This document shows positions 18,830 through 28,102 of a stretch of DNA of 64,000 bases, in pieces. Numbering within the stretch: the stretch's first letter is position 1; each line of letters begins with the position of its first letter. Position numbers and translations under genes: made by a program. The DNA lies in contig NZ_VIRF01000070.1 of the NCBI RefSeq assembly GCF_008107685.1, positions 1-64,000 of the forward strand, given 5' to 3'. This stretch comes from Novosphingobium sp. BW1. GTDB taxonomy: Bacteria; Pseudomonadota; Alphaproteobacteria; Sphingomonadales; Sphingomonadaceae. The notes under the pieces are model-generated. The model saw nothing but the letters and a program-made list of their open reading frames with translations. It was not told the origin of the DNA and ran no database searches.

Positions 18830-19855
18830 ATGTCGCTCGTCATTGACTGCCACGGTCACTATACCGTCCTGCCCAAGGGCCACGATGCCTGGCGCGAGGA
18901 ACAGAAGGCCGCCTTCAAGGCTGGCACCACGCCCCCGCCCTATCCGGAGATCACCGACGAGGAGATCCGCCAGACGATCGAGGACAACCAGCTCAAGCTC
19001 ATCAAGGAGCGCGGCGCGGACCTCACGATCTTCTCCCCGCGCGCCTCGGCCATGGCCCCGCATGTCGGCGACCAGGCCGTGGCCGCCGAGTGGGCGACCC
19101 ACTGTAACAACCTCATCTACCGCGTCACGCAGATGTTCCCCGAGACGTTCGTGGGCGTGTGCATGCTGCCCCAGAGCCCCAAGGCGGACCTGACCGCCTC
19201 GGTAAAGGAACTGAAACGCTGCATCGAGGAGCTGGGCTTCATCGGCTGCAACCTCAATCCCGATCCGGGCGGCGGCCACTTCGAGCACCCCCCGCTCACC
19301 GATGAATACTGGTTCCCCATCTATGAGGCGATGTGCGAGCTGGACGTGCCCGCGATGATCCACGTCTCGGGTTCGTGCAACCCGGCGATGCACGCGACGG
19401 GCGGCTACTACCTTGCCGCCGACACGGTCGCCTTCATGCAGCTGATGCAGGGTGACCTTTTCGCGAAATTCCCCAAGCTGCGCTTCATCATCCCGCATGG
19501 CGGCGGCGCGGTGCCCTACCACTGGGGCCGTTACCGGGGCCTCGCCGACATGCTCAAGAAGCCCAGCCTCGACGAATACATCATGAACAACGTGTTCTTC
19601 GACACCTGCGTCTACCACCAGCCGGGCGTCGACCTGCTGGCCGACGTGATCGACAACAAGAACATCCTGTTCGGCTCGGAAATGGTGGGGGCGGTGCGCG
19701 GCATCGATCCCAAGACCGGCCACTACTTCGACGACACCAAGCGCTATGTCGACGCGCTCAACATCACCGAAGAGGAACGCCACGCGATCTTCGAGGGCAA
19801 CGTGCGCAAGGTGTTCCCGCGTCTCGACGCCAAGCTGAAGGAACGCGGCCTCTAA
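18830..19855 (+). CDS. ligJ: 4-oxalomesaconate hydratase
   Basis: This 341-residue metal-dependent amidohydrolase-fold enzyme forms 4-carboxy-4-hydroxy-2-oxoadipate by hydration, after LigU has isomerised the substrate. It begins MSLVIDCHGHYTVLP (metal-binding H-x-H). Conserved internal parts are LPQSPKADLTASVKELKRC, MIHVSGSCNP, FIIPHGGGAVPYHWGR and LFGSEMVGAVRG. The length equals that of characterised LigJ. ATG 18830 follows GGGAGAGAG, 4 bp after the dehydrogenase stop. Confidence 0.94.
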   Translation: MSLVIDCHGHYTVLPKGHDAWREEQKAAFKAGTTPPPYPEITDEEIRQTIEDNQLKLIKERGADLTIFSPRASAMAPHVGDQAVAAEWATHCNNLIYRVTQMFPETFVGVCMLPQSPKADLTASVKELKRCIEELGFIGCNLNPDPGGGHFEHPPLTDEYWFPIYEAMCELDVPAMIHVSGSCNPAMHATGGYYLAADTVAFMQLMQGDLFAKFPKLRFIIPHGGGAVPYHWGRYRGLADMLKKPSLDEYIMNNVFFDTCVYHQPGVDLLADVIDNKNILFGSEMVGAVRGIDPKTGHYFDDTKRYVDALNITEEERHAIFEGNVRKVFPRLDAKLKERGL

Positions 19856-19901
19856 GGGGCCGCCTTCCTTCACCTACCCAACCGACCCAAGGGAGAGGTC
19901 C

Positions 19902-21222
<1,321 letters not shown>

Positions 21223-21300
21223 ACCGATGGGCAGGCGGCGCGGGAACAATCCCTGCGCCGCCCCGCTCACACGTACGAACAGACCAAGGAGTTCCCCCTC

Positions 21301-22260
21301 ATGCGTATAGCTCTCGTTGGCGCCGGCGCCTTCGGTGAAAAGCACCTCGACGGCCTCAAGAACATCGACGGCGTGGAGATCGCGTCGGTCATTTCCCGCC
21401 GGGCCGACCAGGCCGCCGAAGTCGCCGCCAAATACGGCGCGCCCCACTCGGGCACCGAACTTTCCGAAGCTCTCGCGCTGCCCGATGTCGATGCCGTCAT
21501 CCTGTGCACGCCAACCGCCATGCACGCCGAGCAGGCGATCGCCTGCATGGACGCGGGCAAGCACGTCCAGGTCGAGATCCCGGCCGCGGACACCTGGGCC
21601 GACGCGCAGGCGGTGATGGAGAAGCAGAAGGAAACCGGCCTTGTCTGCATGGTCGGCCACACCCGCCGCTTCAACCCCTCGCACCAGTACGTGAAGAACA
21701 AGATCGACGCGGGCGAGCTCAACATCCAGGCGATGGACGTCGAGACCTACTTCTTCCGCCGCAAAAACATGAACGCCAAGGGCCAGCCGCGCTCCTGGAC
21801 CGACCACCTGCTGTGGCACCACTCGGCCCACACCATCGACATCTTCCAGTACATGACGGGCTCCAAGGTCATTGCGGCGAACGCGCTGCAGGGCCCCAAG
21901 CACCCGGAACTGGGGATCGCTATGGACATGTCGATCCAGATGAAGACCGAGGCCGGCCAGATCCTGACCCTCTCGCTTTCATTCAACAACGATGGGCCGC
22001 TGGGCACCTTCTTCCGCTACATCGGCGACACCGGCACCTACATTGCGCGCTACGACGATCTCGTCACCGGCCGCGAGGAGCCCATCGACGTCTCCAACGT
22101 CGATGTCTCGATGAACGGCATCGAACTGCAGGACCGCGAATTCGTCGCAGCCATCAAGGAAGGGCGTGAGCCCAACTCCTCGATCGCCTCGGTCCTCGAC
22201 TGCTACCGCGTGATCGGTGAACTCGCCGCCAGCCTCGAAGCGCAGGATGGCTGGTCCTGA
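21301..22260 (+). CDS. ligC: 4-carboxy-2-hydroxymuconate-6-semialdehyde dehydrogenase
   Basis: This 319-residue GFO/IDH/MocA-family dehydrogenase oxidises the cyclic hemiacetal of the ring-cleavage product to 2-pyrone-4,6-dicarboxylate with NADP. It has the N-terminal Rossmann motif RIALVGAGAFGEKHLDGL, CTPTAMHAEQAIACMDAGKHV and the substrate-side segment GHTRRFNPSHQYV...WHHSAHTIDIFQYM. AAGGAG lies about 10 bases before the ATG. It follows ligB after 78 bp and precedes the aldo/keto reductase by 2 bp. Confidence 0.95.
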   Translation: MRIALVGAGAFGEKHLDGLKNIDGVEIASVISRRADQAAEVAAKYGAPHSGTELSEALALPDVDAVILCTPTAMHAEQAIACMDAGKHVQVEIPAADTWADAQAVMEKQKETGLVCMVGHTRRFNPSHQYVKNKIDAGELNIQAMDVETYFFRRKNMNAKGQPRSWTDHLLWHHSAHTIDIFQYMTGSKVIAANALQGPKHPELGIAMDMSIQMKTEAGQILTLSLSFNNDGPLGTFFRYIGDTGTYIARYDDLVTGREEPIDVSNVDVSMNGIELQDREFVAAIKEGREPNSSIASVLDCYRVIGELAASLEAQDGWS

Positions 22261-22262
22261 GC

Positions 22263-23249
22263 ATGACCCGCACGATTAACGGCAAGGCCCTCAATCCCGT
22301 CGGGCTTGGCTGCATGAACGTAGCCTGGGCCTATGGAAATCCGCCCGAAAGGGCGGATGCCGAGGCCCTGTTCCGCCACGCGCTCGACAATGGCTGCGAC
22401 CATTTCGACACGGCCAACATCTACGGCAAGGGCGTCTCGGAAGAAATCCTGGGCACCGCGATCATGGACCGGCGCGACGAGTTCTTCCTCGCCTCCAAGA
22501 CCGGGATCATCGTCGATGGCGCGCGCCGCGGCATCGACTGCAGCCCGGACGCGATCACCGCGTCGATCGAGGCGAGCCTGGAGCGCCTGCGCACCGACCA
22601 CATCGACCTGTTCTACATGCACAGGTTCGATCCCAAGGTGCCCATCGCGGATTCGGTAGGTGCCATGGTGCGCGCCATGGAAGCGGGCAAGATCGGCTCC
22701 TACGGCGTCTCGGAGTGGTCCTCGGCCCACATCCGTGAAGCCCACGCGGTGCACCCGATGGCCGCGGTCCAGACCGAGTACTCGCTGTGGACGCGCAACG
22801 TGGAACTAGGCGTTCTGGAAGCGACCAAGGAGCTGGGCATCGCGCTCGTTGCCTTCTCGCCGGTCGCACGCGGCGCACTGTGCGGGGAGCTGACCGATCC
22901 GGCCACGCTCACCGAAAAGGACCTGCGCCGCACGCACCCGCGCTTCCTGCCCGAGAATTGGCCCGCGAACCTGGAGCTCATCCAGCAGTTCAACGCACTC
23001 GCGGCAGAGGCTGGCGTGGTGCCCGCCCAGCTGGCGCTGGCCTGGGTCCTTGCCCAGGGCAAGAACATCCATGTGATCCCGGGCACCCGCTCGGTCGCGC
23101 ACTGGGAAGAGAACAACGCGGCCGCCTCCCTCGATGTCCCCGTCGAGATCTTGGAGAAAGCCGCAGCCCTCATCAACCAGGAGAGCGTGCATGGCCACCG
23201 CTATCCCGAAGTGATGCGCGGCACGATCGACACCGAGGACTACGTCTGA
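22263..23249 (+). CDS. Aldo/keto reductase at the end of the lig operon
   Basis: This 328-residue AKR-superfamily TIM-barrel oxidoreductase has the catalytic tetrad visible as Asp and Tyr in HFDTANIYGKG, Lys in LASKTG and His in FYMHRFDP. The NADP-binding end reads HVIPGTRSVAHWEENN. It begins 2 bp after ligC, so it is certainly cotranscribed. The textbook pathway has no step for it. It could reduce aldehydes upstream or downstream of protocatechuate, but the substrate cannot be told from sequence. Confidence 0.88.
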   Translation: MTRTINGKALNPVGLGCMNVAWAYGNPPERADAEALFRHALDNGCDHFDTANIYGKGVSEEILGTAIMDRRDEFFLASKTGIIVDGARRGIDCSPDAITASIEASLERLRTDHIDLFYMHRFDPKVPIADSVGAMVRAMEAGKIGSYGVSEWSSAHIREAHAVHPMAAVQTEYSLWTRNVELGVLEATKELGIALVAFSPVARGALCGELTDPATLTEKDLRRTHPRFLPENWPANLELIQQFNALAAEAGVVPAQLALAWVLAQGKNIHVIPGTRSVAHWEENNAAASLDVPVEILEKAAALINQESVHGHRYPEVMRGTIDTEDYV

Positions 23250-23290
23250 GCCCCAGGGCCTGAGAGCCGCCATTTCGGCGTTAGCGCAAG

Positions 23291-23325
23291 AGCCCTCCCC
23301 CGGGCCTGCCGTGGGAGGGCTTTTC
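23291..23325 (+). terminator. Rho-independent terminator of the plus-strand lig operon
   Basis: The stem AGCCCTCCC (23291-23299) pairs with GGGAGGGCT (23313-23321) and is followed by TTTTCGC. It lies about 40 bp after the aldo/keto reductase stop. The opposite strand gene ends at 23329, so the hairpin may serve both directions. Confidence 0.82.
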
Positions 23326-23328
23326 GCA

Positions 23329-24411
23329 TCAGCTCTGCGCGCCCTGAAAAGCCGCGATCCGGCGCGCGACGTCCGCCGCGATATCGGCGTAGAAGGCCGC
23401 AACGTCGTGGTAATGGAGGTTCCCCGCCGGAAGCGGTGCATACTCCAGCTCCGGATTGACCTCGAGCATGGCGATGCCCTCCTCGCAGGTGACCGAGACC
23501 GCACCGGAGACAAGCGCCTGCAGGTTCCCCTCACCTGCCTTTCCAGGCAGCGCACCACTCCCGCGTGCGCGCCCGGCAAGCGTCACTGGGTCGTTGCACA
23601 GCAGTCGTGCATCACCCTCAGGATGTGCGGTGAGGAAGGGCCCCTGCGCCCGCGCACGGTAGGCTTGCGTATCGCTACCCGCGTGAAAGGTGTTCCAGCT
23701 GAGCACGCAGCCGGTGTCGTCCTGGCCCCGGCACGGGGAGAGCCCGGCCAGATCATGCGCGAAATCGCCCTCGAGCACGGCCACCCCCACGACATAGGCC
23801 GCGACCATGCGCGCGGCAAGCGGTGTGCCGCGCACGTGCTCCTCCAGCAGGCGGCGCACCATCAAGGCACCCTGGCTGTGGCCTACGAGGACGAAGGGCT
23901 GACCGTCATTGGCCTTAGCCAGATAGTACGCAAAGGCACGGGAGACATCACCATAGGCAAGATCGTAGGCGTGCGGCCCCTCCTCTCCGTCAAGGACGGC
24001 TGCAAGCGAGGCCTGGCGGTAACGCGGCGCGTAAATCCGGCAGCAGGCGTTGAACGCGCTGGCCTGGCGCGCCAGCGCCGAGATGTCGGTCCAGCGGTTG
24101 GTCGGGCCATCGGCGACATCCGCATTCCAGGCGCTACGCGACAGGAAGCTGGTAGGATGAACGTAAAAGACGTCGACCGCGTGCGCGCTGCCCTCGGCCA
24201 GCCCGCCGCCGGGCTGCTGCAAGGCGCGCGAAGGACGTCCGGGCCAGGCCGCCCAGGTACGCGGGTTGGTATAGTCGGGCGCCGGCGGAGCCGTACTTTC
24301 GGCAAAGGGCGGTGGCCCTTCCTCCACCACCGAAGCCGGGCCTGATGTGCCCACCGTCCCCAGACCGAATGCAAGTATTCCTCTCAGCATCGCGCCCCCT
24401 GAAATTCCCAC
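23329..24411 (-). CDS. Exported alpha/beta hydrolase, DUF3089 family
   Basis: This 360-residue protein has an N-terminal hydrophobic stretch (about 8-26) that is probably a signal peptide. DUF3089 hallmarks follow: AVDVFYVHPTSFLS...WNADV, FNACCRIYAPRYRQASL, the nucleophile elbow LVGHSQGALM, and a late His (NLHYHDVAAFYADI). The substrate is unknown; an ester of the neighbouring catabolic locus is possible. The GTG at 24411 has AGGAGG six bases upstream. The ATG at 24390 is an alternative start that gives a cleaner signal peptide. Divergent from the SDR gene. Confidence 0.82.
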   Translation of the reverse strand: MGISGGAMLRGILAFGLGTVGTSGPASVVEEGPPPFAESTAPPAPDYTNPRTWAAWPGRPSRALQQPGGGLAEGSAHAVDVFYVHPTSFLSRSAWNADVADGPTNRWTDISALARQASAFNACCRIYAPRYRQASLAAVLDGEEGPHAYDLAYGDVSRAFAYYLAKANDGQPFVLVGHSQGALMVRRLLEEHVRGTPLAARMVAAYVVGVAVLEGDFAHDLAGLSPCRGQDDTGCVLSWNTFHAGSDTQAYRARAQGPFLTAHPEGDARLLCNDPVTLAGRARGSGALPGKAGEGNLQALVSGAVSVTCEEGIAMLEVNPELEYAPLPAGNLHYHDVAAFYADIAADVARRIAAFQGAQS

Positions 24412-24493
24412 TGTGCACCTCCTCCTGCGACACCCATCTTCGCTACCAGCAGGTCACAGGTATGACAGGACACGATCCTCCGTCTCTCGCTGC

Positions 24494-24502
24494 TTGAACA
24501 GC
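24494..24502. promoter_or_regulatory. TTGAACAGC motif in the hydrolase/SDR divergent region
   Basis: This is one of several TGAACAGC-type motifs found in intergenic control regions between 24.5 and 36.9 kb. It lies 83 bp before the hydrolase start and 97 bp before the SDR start. An operator role is inferred from recurrence. Confidence 0.4.
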
Positions 24503-24598
24503 CCCTCTCGCCGCGCTGGCCATTTGCGCACAGGCAGGGCCCATTCGCCGATAGGGAACCTGGGCAGCGCCAGGGATTGAAGGAAAGGACACACGAGG

Positions 24599-25435
24599 AT
24601 GCCCGAGAACCGCAAGACCGCCGTTGTTACGGGCAGTACACGCGGGATCGGACGCGCACTTGCCGAAGCGCTCCTGACACGCGGGATCAACGTGGTCGTC
24701 TCTTCCACCAACGCCGAGGAGGCCCGCGCGGTCGCCGAGGAGGTCGGCCGCGACATGCCCGCCAGTGCGCTGGGCCTTGCCTGTGACGTCACCCTGCCCG
24801 AGGACGTCAACGCGCTGTGGGCGCAGACCTGCGTGCAGATGGGCAAGGTCGACATCTGGATCAACAATGCCGGTCTCGCGCTTGGCGGCCCCCTCATGCA
24901 GATCACCGACGAGGACATGCGCTCTATGCTCGACGTCAATGTCATGGGCGTGGTCCATGGCTGCCGCACGGCCATTCGCGGCTTCGCGCAGGCCAAACAC
25001 GCCGGCGCGCTCTACACCATGCTCGGCGCAGGGGCCGATGGCAGCCTCGTGCCCCAGATGAGTGGCTATGCGGCAAGCAAAGTGGCGGTCACTTACCTCA
25101 TGGATTGTCTGGCCGAGGAGACGCGCGACACACCCGTCCTCACCGGATCGCTGAGCCCCGGCCTCGTCATTACCGAAGGGTTCCTGCGCGAGAACCGCAA
25201 GGCAGGCGGCATGACCCCGGAACGCCGCGCCCAGGTCAACCTCATTGCCGACCATCCCGCCACCATCGGACGCTGGGCCGCGCGCATCGTCGACACCAAC
25301 ACCGAGCACGGCAAGACCTTCCACTGGCTCACCCGCCGCAAGATCCGCGAACGTGCCCGCAGTGGTCGGCGCGAAGTGCTTTCGGCCTACCCCGAACTCG
25401 CGGGCGGTGCATCGCAAGCCGGCCTTTCCGGGTGA
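24599..25435 (+). CDS. SDR-family oxidoreductase with an atypical active site
   Basis: This 278-residue short-chain dehydrogenase has the cofactor loop VVTGSTRGIGRAL, WINNAGLALGG, the catalytic pair in SGYAASKVAV (Tyr and Lys), and SPGLVITEGFL. The usual catalytic Ser 13 residues before the Tyr is replaced: the segment reads LGAGADGSLVPQM. A similar GAG-x-(D/G)G pattern occurs in chlorophyll b reductase-like SDRs (NYC1/NOL). The substrate is unknown. The ATG has GGA upstream (AAAGGACACACGAGG). It stands alone between the divergent hydrolase and a dispersed repeat. Confidence 0.85.
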   Translation: MPENRKTAVVTGSTRGIGRALAEALLTRGINVVVSSTNAEEARAVAEEVGRDMPASALGLACDVTLPEDVNALWAQTCVQMGKVDIWINNAGLALGGPLMQITDEDMRSMLDVNVMGVVHGCRTAIRGFAQAKHAGALYTMLGAGADGSLVPQMSGYAASKVAVTYLMDCLAEETRDTPVLTGSLSPGLVITEGFLRENRKAGGMTPERRAQVNLIADHPATIGRWAARIVDTNTEHGKTFHWLTRRKIRERARSGRREVLSAYPELAGGASQAGLSG

Positions 25436-25464
25436 TGGGACAAGACAACTGACAAAAGTACAGT

Positions 25465-25600
25465 CTTTCCGAGGGCCATCGCCCTCGCCCCCCCAAACTG
25501 TCCAGCTCACTTCTCGCGCACGACGTTGGCTGAGATAAGGCGAGGTCTCCCGTTATGAGGTCGAAGGGCGATGCCCCTTTGTTCGGTTCTGCCTTCTTTC
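25465..25600 (+). repeat. Dispersed repeat copy R2
   Basis: This is a divergent copy with left block CTTTCCGAGGGCCATCGCCCTCG (25465-25487), in which GAGGGC-CATC-GCCCTC is itself a hairpin. Its right block CGAAGGGCGATGCCCCTTTG is at 25562-25581. It fills most of the gap between the SDR gene and the first GPH transporter and may also end SDR transcription. Confidence 0.6.
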
Positions 25601-25616
25601 AAGTCCGTTCTCGGCA

Positions 25617-25630
25617 GATGAACAGCGCTG
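25617..25630. promoter_or_regulatory. TGAACAGC motif upstream of the first GPH transporter
   Basis: GATGAACAGCGCTG lies about 47 bp before the transporter ATG. It shares TGAACAGC with sites upstream of the methyltransferase, flavoprotein/MFS and TonB receptor genes. Confidence 0.4.
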
Positions 25631-25676
25631 CGCAAAGCCCCCTGCCCCAACGCACCTCTTGCGGCACACTCGCCCG

Positions 25677-27086
25677 ATGACCAAGACGAGACGAGCCGCC
25701 ACGCAGCCGAAGCACGTCGCCCTTATCACGTTCGCACTCGCCGCTTTCGGGCCGGGCCTGCTGCAGATGCCGATGATGGCCTACGTGCCCCAGCTCTACG
25801 CCAAGGAATTCGGCATCGACCTCGCCGCACTGGGCGGCGTGCTCGTCAGCCTGCGGGTGTTCGATGCCGTCACCGACCAGCTCATGGGCTACGTCTCAGA
25901 CCGCACGCGCACGCGCTGGGGCGCGCGCAAGCCCTGGATCGTGGCGGGCGGCCTGCTCTGCCTCATCGCCTCCTTCTTCCTGCTGCGCCCGAGCGGACCT
26001 GTCGGCCTTGTCTACCTTGTCGCGTGGAAGGCGCTCTACGACTTCGGATTCACGATAATCGACATCAACCAGCAGTCTTGGGGCGCGGAGCTGACAACCG
26101 ACTATAATGCGCGCTCGAAGATCACGGGCGCCAAGGCCATCGTCACCCAGCTGGGAAGCCTGGGCAACTACGTCCTGCCCATCGCGGTCGCCTGGTTCGG
26201 CCTCGCCGAAAGCTCGGCCTACTCGATCGACATGCTCGCCTATTTCTTCGTGGCGGCCGCAGTGATCTTCCCCATCACGATCGGCATCAGCTTTTTCTTC
26301 GCGCCCAAGGGGATCGCGCTTCCGGCCAAGCGCCCCAAACTGATCGGCTTCCTGAAGTCGGTGCGCTCCAACAAGCCCTTGTGGATCTACCTCGCCTCTT
26401 TCACCTTGTGCGGGATGGGGATGGGGATCCTGCAGATCATCTTCACTTTCTACGATGGCTACCTGAAACTCGGCGCCTGGTACCCCTATCTGATGACCGT
26501 CTTCGCGATCACCATGACCGCCTCGATGCCGCTATGGATCTGGGCCGCAGGCCGTTTCGGCAAGCACAGGAGTTATGTCGTTGCGGTCACGATCTCCAGC
26601 CTCGCGATGCAGGGCTACTGGTTCGTCGATGTCGCCACGATGAGCCTCGACACGATCCTCGCGATCAGTTTCGTTGTCATTGTCTTCATCGGCGCAGGCG
26701 CGTCTGCCATCGTCGTCATCAGTCCCGCGATCCTGGCCGATGTTGCCGACTATGGGCGCCTTCGCACTGGTGAGCAGCGCACCGGGGGCTATTTCGCCTT
26801 CTACCTTCTCACCAACAAGGTGGCGCTGGCCATCGGCGCGGGCGCGGCTTTCCTCCTTCTCAGCCTGTTTGGCTACGATGCGCGCGCGGGCGCCACCAAC
26901 GGTGCGACTGCCGCCTTCGGCATGCTGTTTACCGTCGCGCTGCTCCCCGCAATTCTCAAGATCGGCGGCGCGCTCATCATCTGGCGCTTTCCGATCGACC
27001 AGCGCCGCCACGCCGTGATCCAGCGACGCATCGCCCAGCTCGAGACCCGCCAACTCGAAGCCCAGGTGCCGCTCGCGCCCGTATGA
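25677..27086 (+). CDS. GPH-family (MelB-like) MFS transporter
   Basis: This 469-residue membrane protein has about 12 hydrophobic segments. It carries the GPH/MelB-type loops FDAVTDQLMGYVSDRTRTRWGARKPWI (between helices 2 and 3) and ADVADYGRLRTGEQRTGGYFAFY (central C-terminal half). Such carriers are cation symporters for sugars, but in catabolic loci of sphingomonads they often sit beside TonB receptors for other substrates. ATG 25677 is used instead of an upstream TTG. A small-protein gene follows 27 bp later in the same direction. Related to, but not a close copy of, the transporter at 34286. Confidence 0.88.
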   Translation: MTKTRRAATQPKHVALITFALAAFGPGLLQMPMMAYVPQLYAKEFGIDLAALGGVLVSLRVFDAVTDQLMGYVSDRTRTRWGARKPWIVAGGLLCLIASFFLLRPSGPVGLVYLVAWKALYDFGFTIIDINQQSWGAELTTDYNARSKITGAKAIVTQLGSLGNYVLPIAVAWFGLAESSAYSIDMLAYFFVAAAVIFPITIGISFFFAPKGIALPAKRPKLIGFLKSVRSNKPLWIYLASFTLCGMGMGILQIIFTFYDGYLKLGAWYPYLMTVFAITMTASMPLWIWAAGRFGKHRSYVVAVTISSLAMQGYWFVDVATMSLDTILAISFVVIVFIGAGASAIVVISPAILADVADYGRLRTGEQRTGGYFAFYLLTNKVALAIGAGAAFLLLSLFGYDARAGATNGATAAFGMLFTVALLPAILKIGGALIIWRFPIDQRRHAVIQRRIAQLETRQLEAQVPLAPV

Positions 27087-27113
27087 GCCCCTTGTCCACG
27101 AAAGGCCATTGCC

Positions 27114-27431
27114 ATGTCGCACCCGAACAATCCGCCCGCACACCGCTATCTCGAAGCCATGGACACCGAAGATCTCGCCCGCATGGTAATGAGTCTGCTC
27201 TCCGAGCTGTGGATCACGCGCGACCGCCTTGCTGTCGTGGAGGAACTGCTCGAGGATAAAGGCGTGCTCGAAACCGGCAGCGTGGAGAGCTTCGAATGGA
27301 CGCCCGAGCGCGAGCCCAAGGTGGAAGCGCTGCGCGACCGCATGATTGCCTCGGTCATGGGCGCACCGCTTGCGGCCAAGGAGCGCACGTACCAGAAGAT
27401 CCTGGAGCGTGCCGGCTTCACCACAGAGTAA
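27114..27431 (+). CDS. Small protein, paralogue of 42811-43125
   Basis: This 105-residue soluble, mostly helical protein of unknown function has a central segment LLSELWITRDRLAVVEELLEDKGV. That segment is clearly homologous to LTRELWVLTDRVAVMEELLTQNGI in the 104-residue protein at 42811. The paralogue overlaps a methyltransferase gene, while this copy follows a GPH transporter by 27 bp. It may be a helper or subunit of the methyltransferases in this locus; that is inference from linkage. An acidic N-terminal half and a short basic C-terminal helix are visible. I know no family name. Confidence 0.7.
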   Translation: MSHPNNPPAHRYLEAMDTEDLARMVMSLLSELWITRDRLAVVEELLEDKGVLETGSVESFEWTPEREPKVEALRDRMIASVMGAPLAAKERTYQKILERAGFTTE

Positions 27432-27446
27432 CCGGCACGCTCCAGG
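27401..27446. terminator. Long perfect hairpin between convergent genes
   Basis: CCTGGAGCGTGCCGG (27401-27415) pairs perfectly with CCGGCACGCTCCAGG (27432-27446). The loop contains the stop codon of the small-protein gene. The structure separates two convergent genes and is likely a shared terminator, although there is no T-run. Confidence 0.6.
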
Positions 27447-27450
27447 GCAA

Positions 27451-27915
27451 TCAGGGCAGGACCTGGCTGCGCGCCATTCCGCCCAGCACCCGCCAGGCAC
27501 CGTCTTCGCGGATCCAGGTATGGGTGACATCGAAGCGGTCGTCGGCGGGCGTCCCGTCAGCGAGCCGCGTTCGGTGGGTGCGATAGTAGATGATCGCTGT
27601 CTCGCCGTGCAGTGTGAAATCGATCAGCTTGATCGCCAGTTTCTCCTGCGAGGCCTGGGGGTTGGCAGGGGCCGCATCGAACCCGTCCACCCGCATCGGT
27701 GCTGCCAGCACCGGCGGCCAGGCCATGTACCCCTTGGCGGTCGTGTTCGCATAGGCTGAAATATCGCCCTTGCTGCGCCCCTCGTAGATCGCCTGTTCCA
27801 GCGTCCAGATCGCCGCGCGCGCGGTTTCGGTCTCGTCCGCCCGGACAGGCGCACTGCCCACTCCGACCACAAGTGCGGCCAACAGTGCGCCGATGCGCCA
27901 TCTCGAACCCGTCAT
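27451..27915 (-). CDS. Exported NTF2/SnoaL-like protein
   Basis: This 154-residue protein has a signal peptide (residues 1-26, MTGSRWRIGALLAALVVGVG...). Its cone-shaped NTF2-like fold shows as TARAAIWTLEQAIYEG, the middle strand IIYYRTHRTRLADGTPADD and a C-terminal THTWIREDGAWRVLGG strand pair. Such periplasmic proteins are often of unknown role; a few bind or isomerise small ligands. ATG 27915 has AGGAGG about 9 bases upstream. It is divergent from the methyltransferase at 28103 and shares its control region. Confidence 0.78.
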   Translation of the reverse strand: MTGSRWRIGALLAALVVGVGSAPVRADETETARAAIWTLEQAIYEGRSKGDISAYANTTAKGYMAWPPVLAAPMRVDGFDAAPANPQASQEKLAIKLIDFTLHGETAIIYYRTHRTRLADGTPADDRFDVTHTWIREDGAWRVLGGMARSQVLP

Positions 27916-28001
27916 CGTCCTTATCCTCCTGTGCTGGATCGTGTGCTCATCACAGCACGCCCCGGGCCCTTTGCCGCAGTGCCGATGCGCCGCCTGCTCA
28001 C

Positions 28002-28012
28002 CTGTTGAACAG
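28002..28012. promoter_or_regulatory. CTGTTGAACAG palindrome between divergent genes
   Basis: This perfect dyad CTGTT-G-AACAG is followed by CG, so it contains the recurring TTGAACAGC element in symmetric form. It lies 87 bp from the SnoaL-like start and 91 bp from the methyltransferase start, a suitable place for an operator serving both. Confidence 0.5.
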
Positions 28013-28102
28013 CGCCTGGGAAAATGCGCGCGTGGCGGAAGCCCTTGCCGCACCCTGCCGGAAGGTAGAAACTGATGCCCTAGCCGAGGATGGAGGCGCG
28101 AA

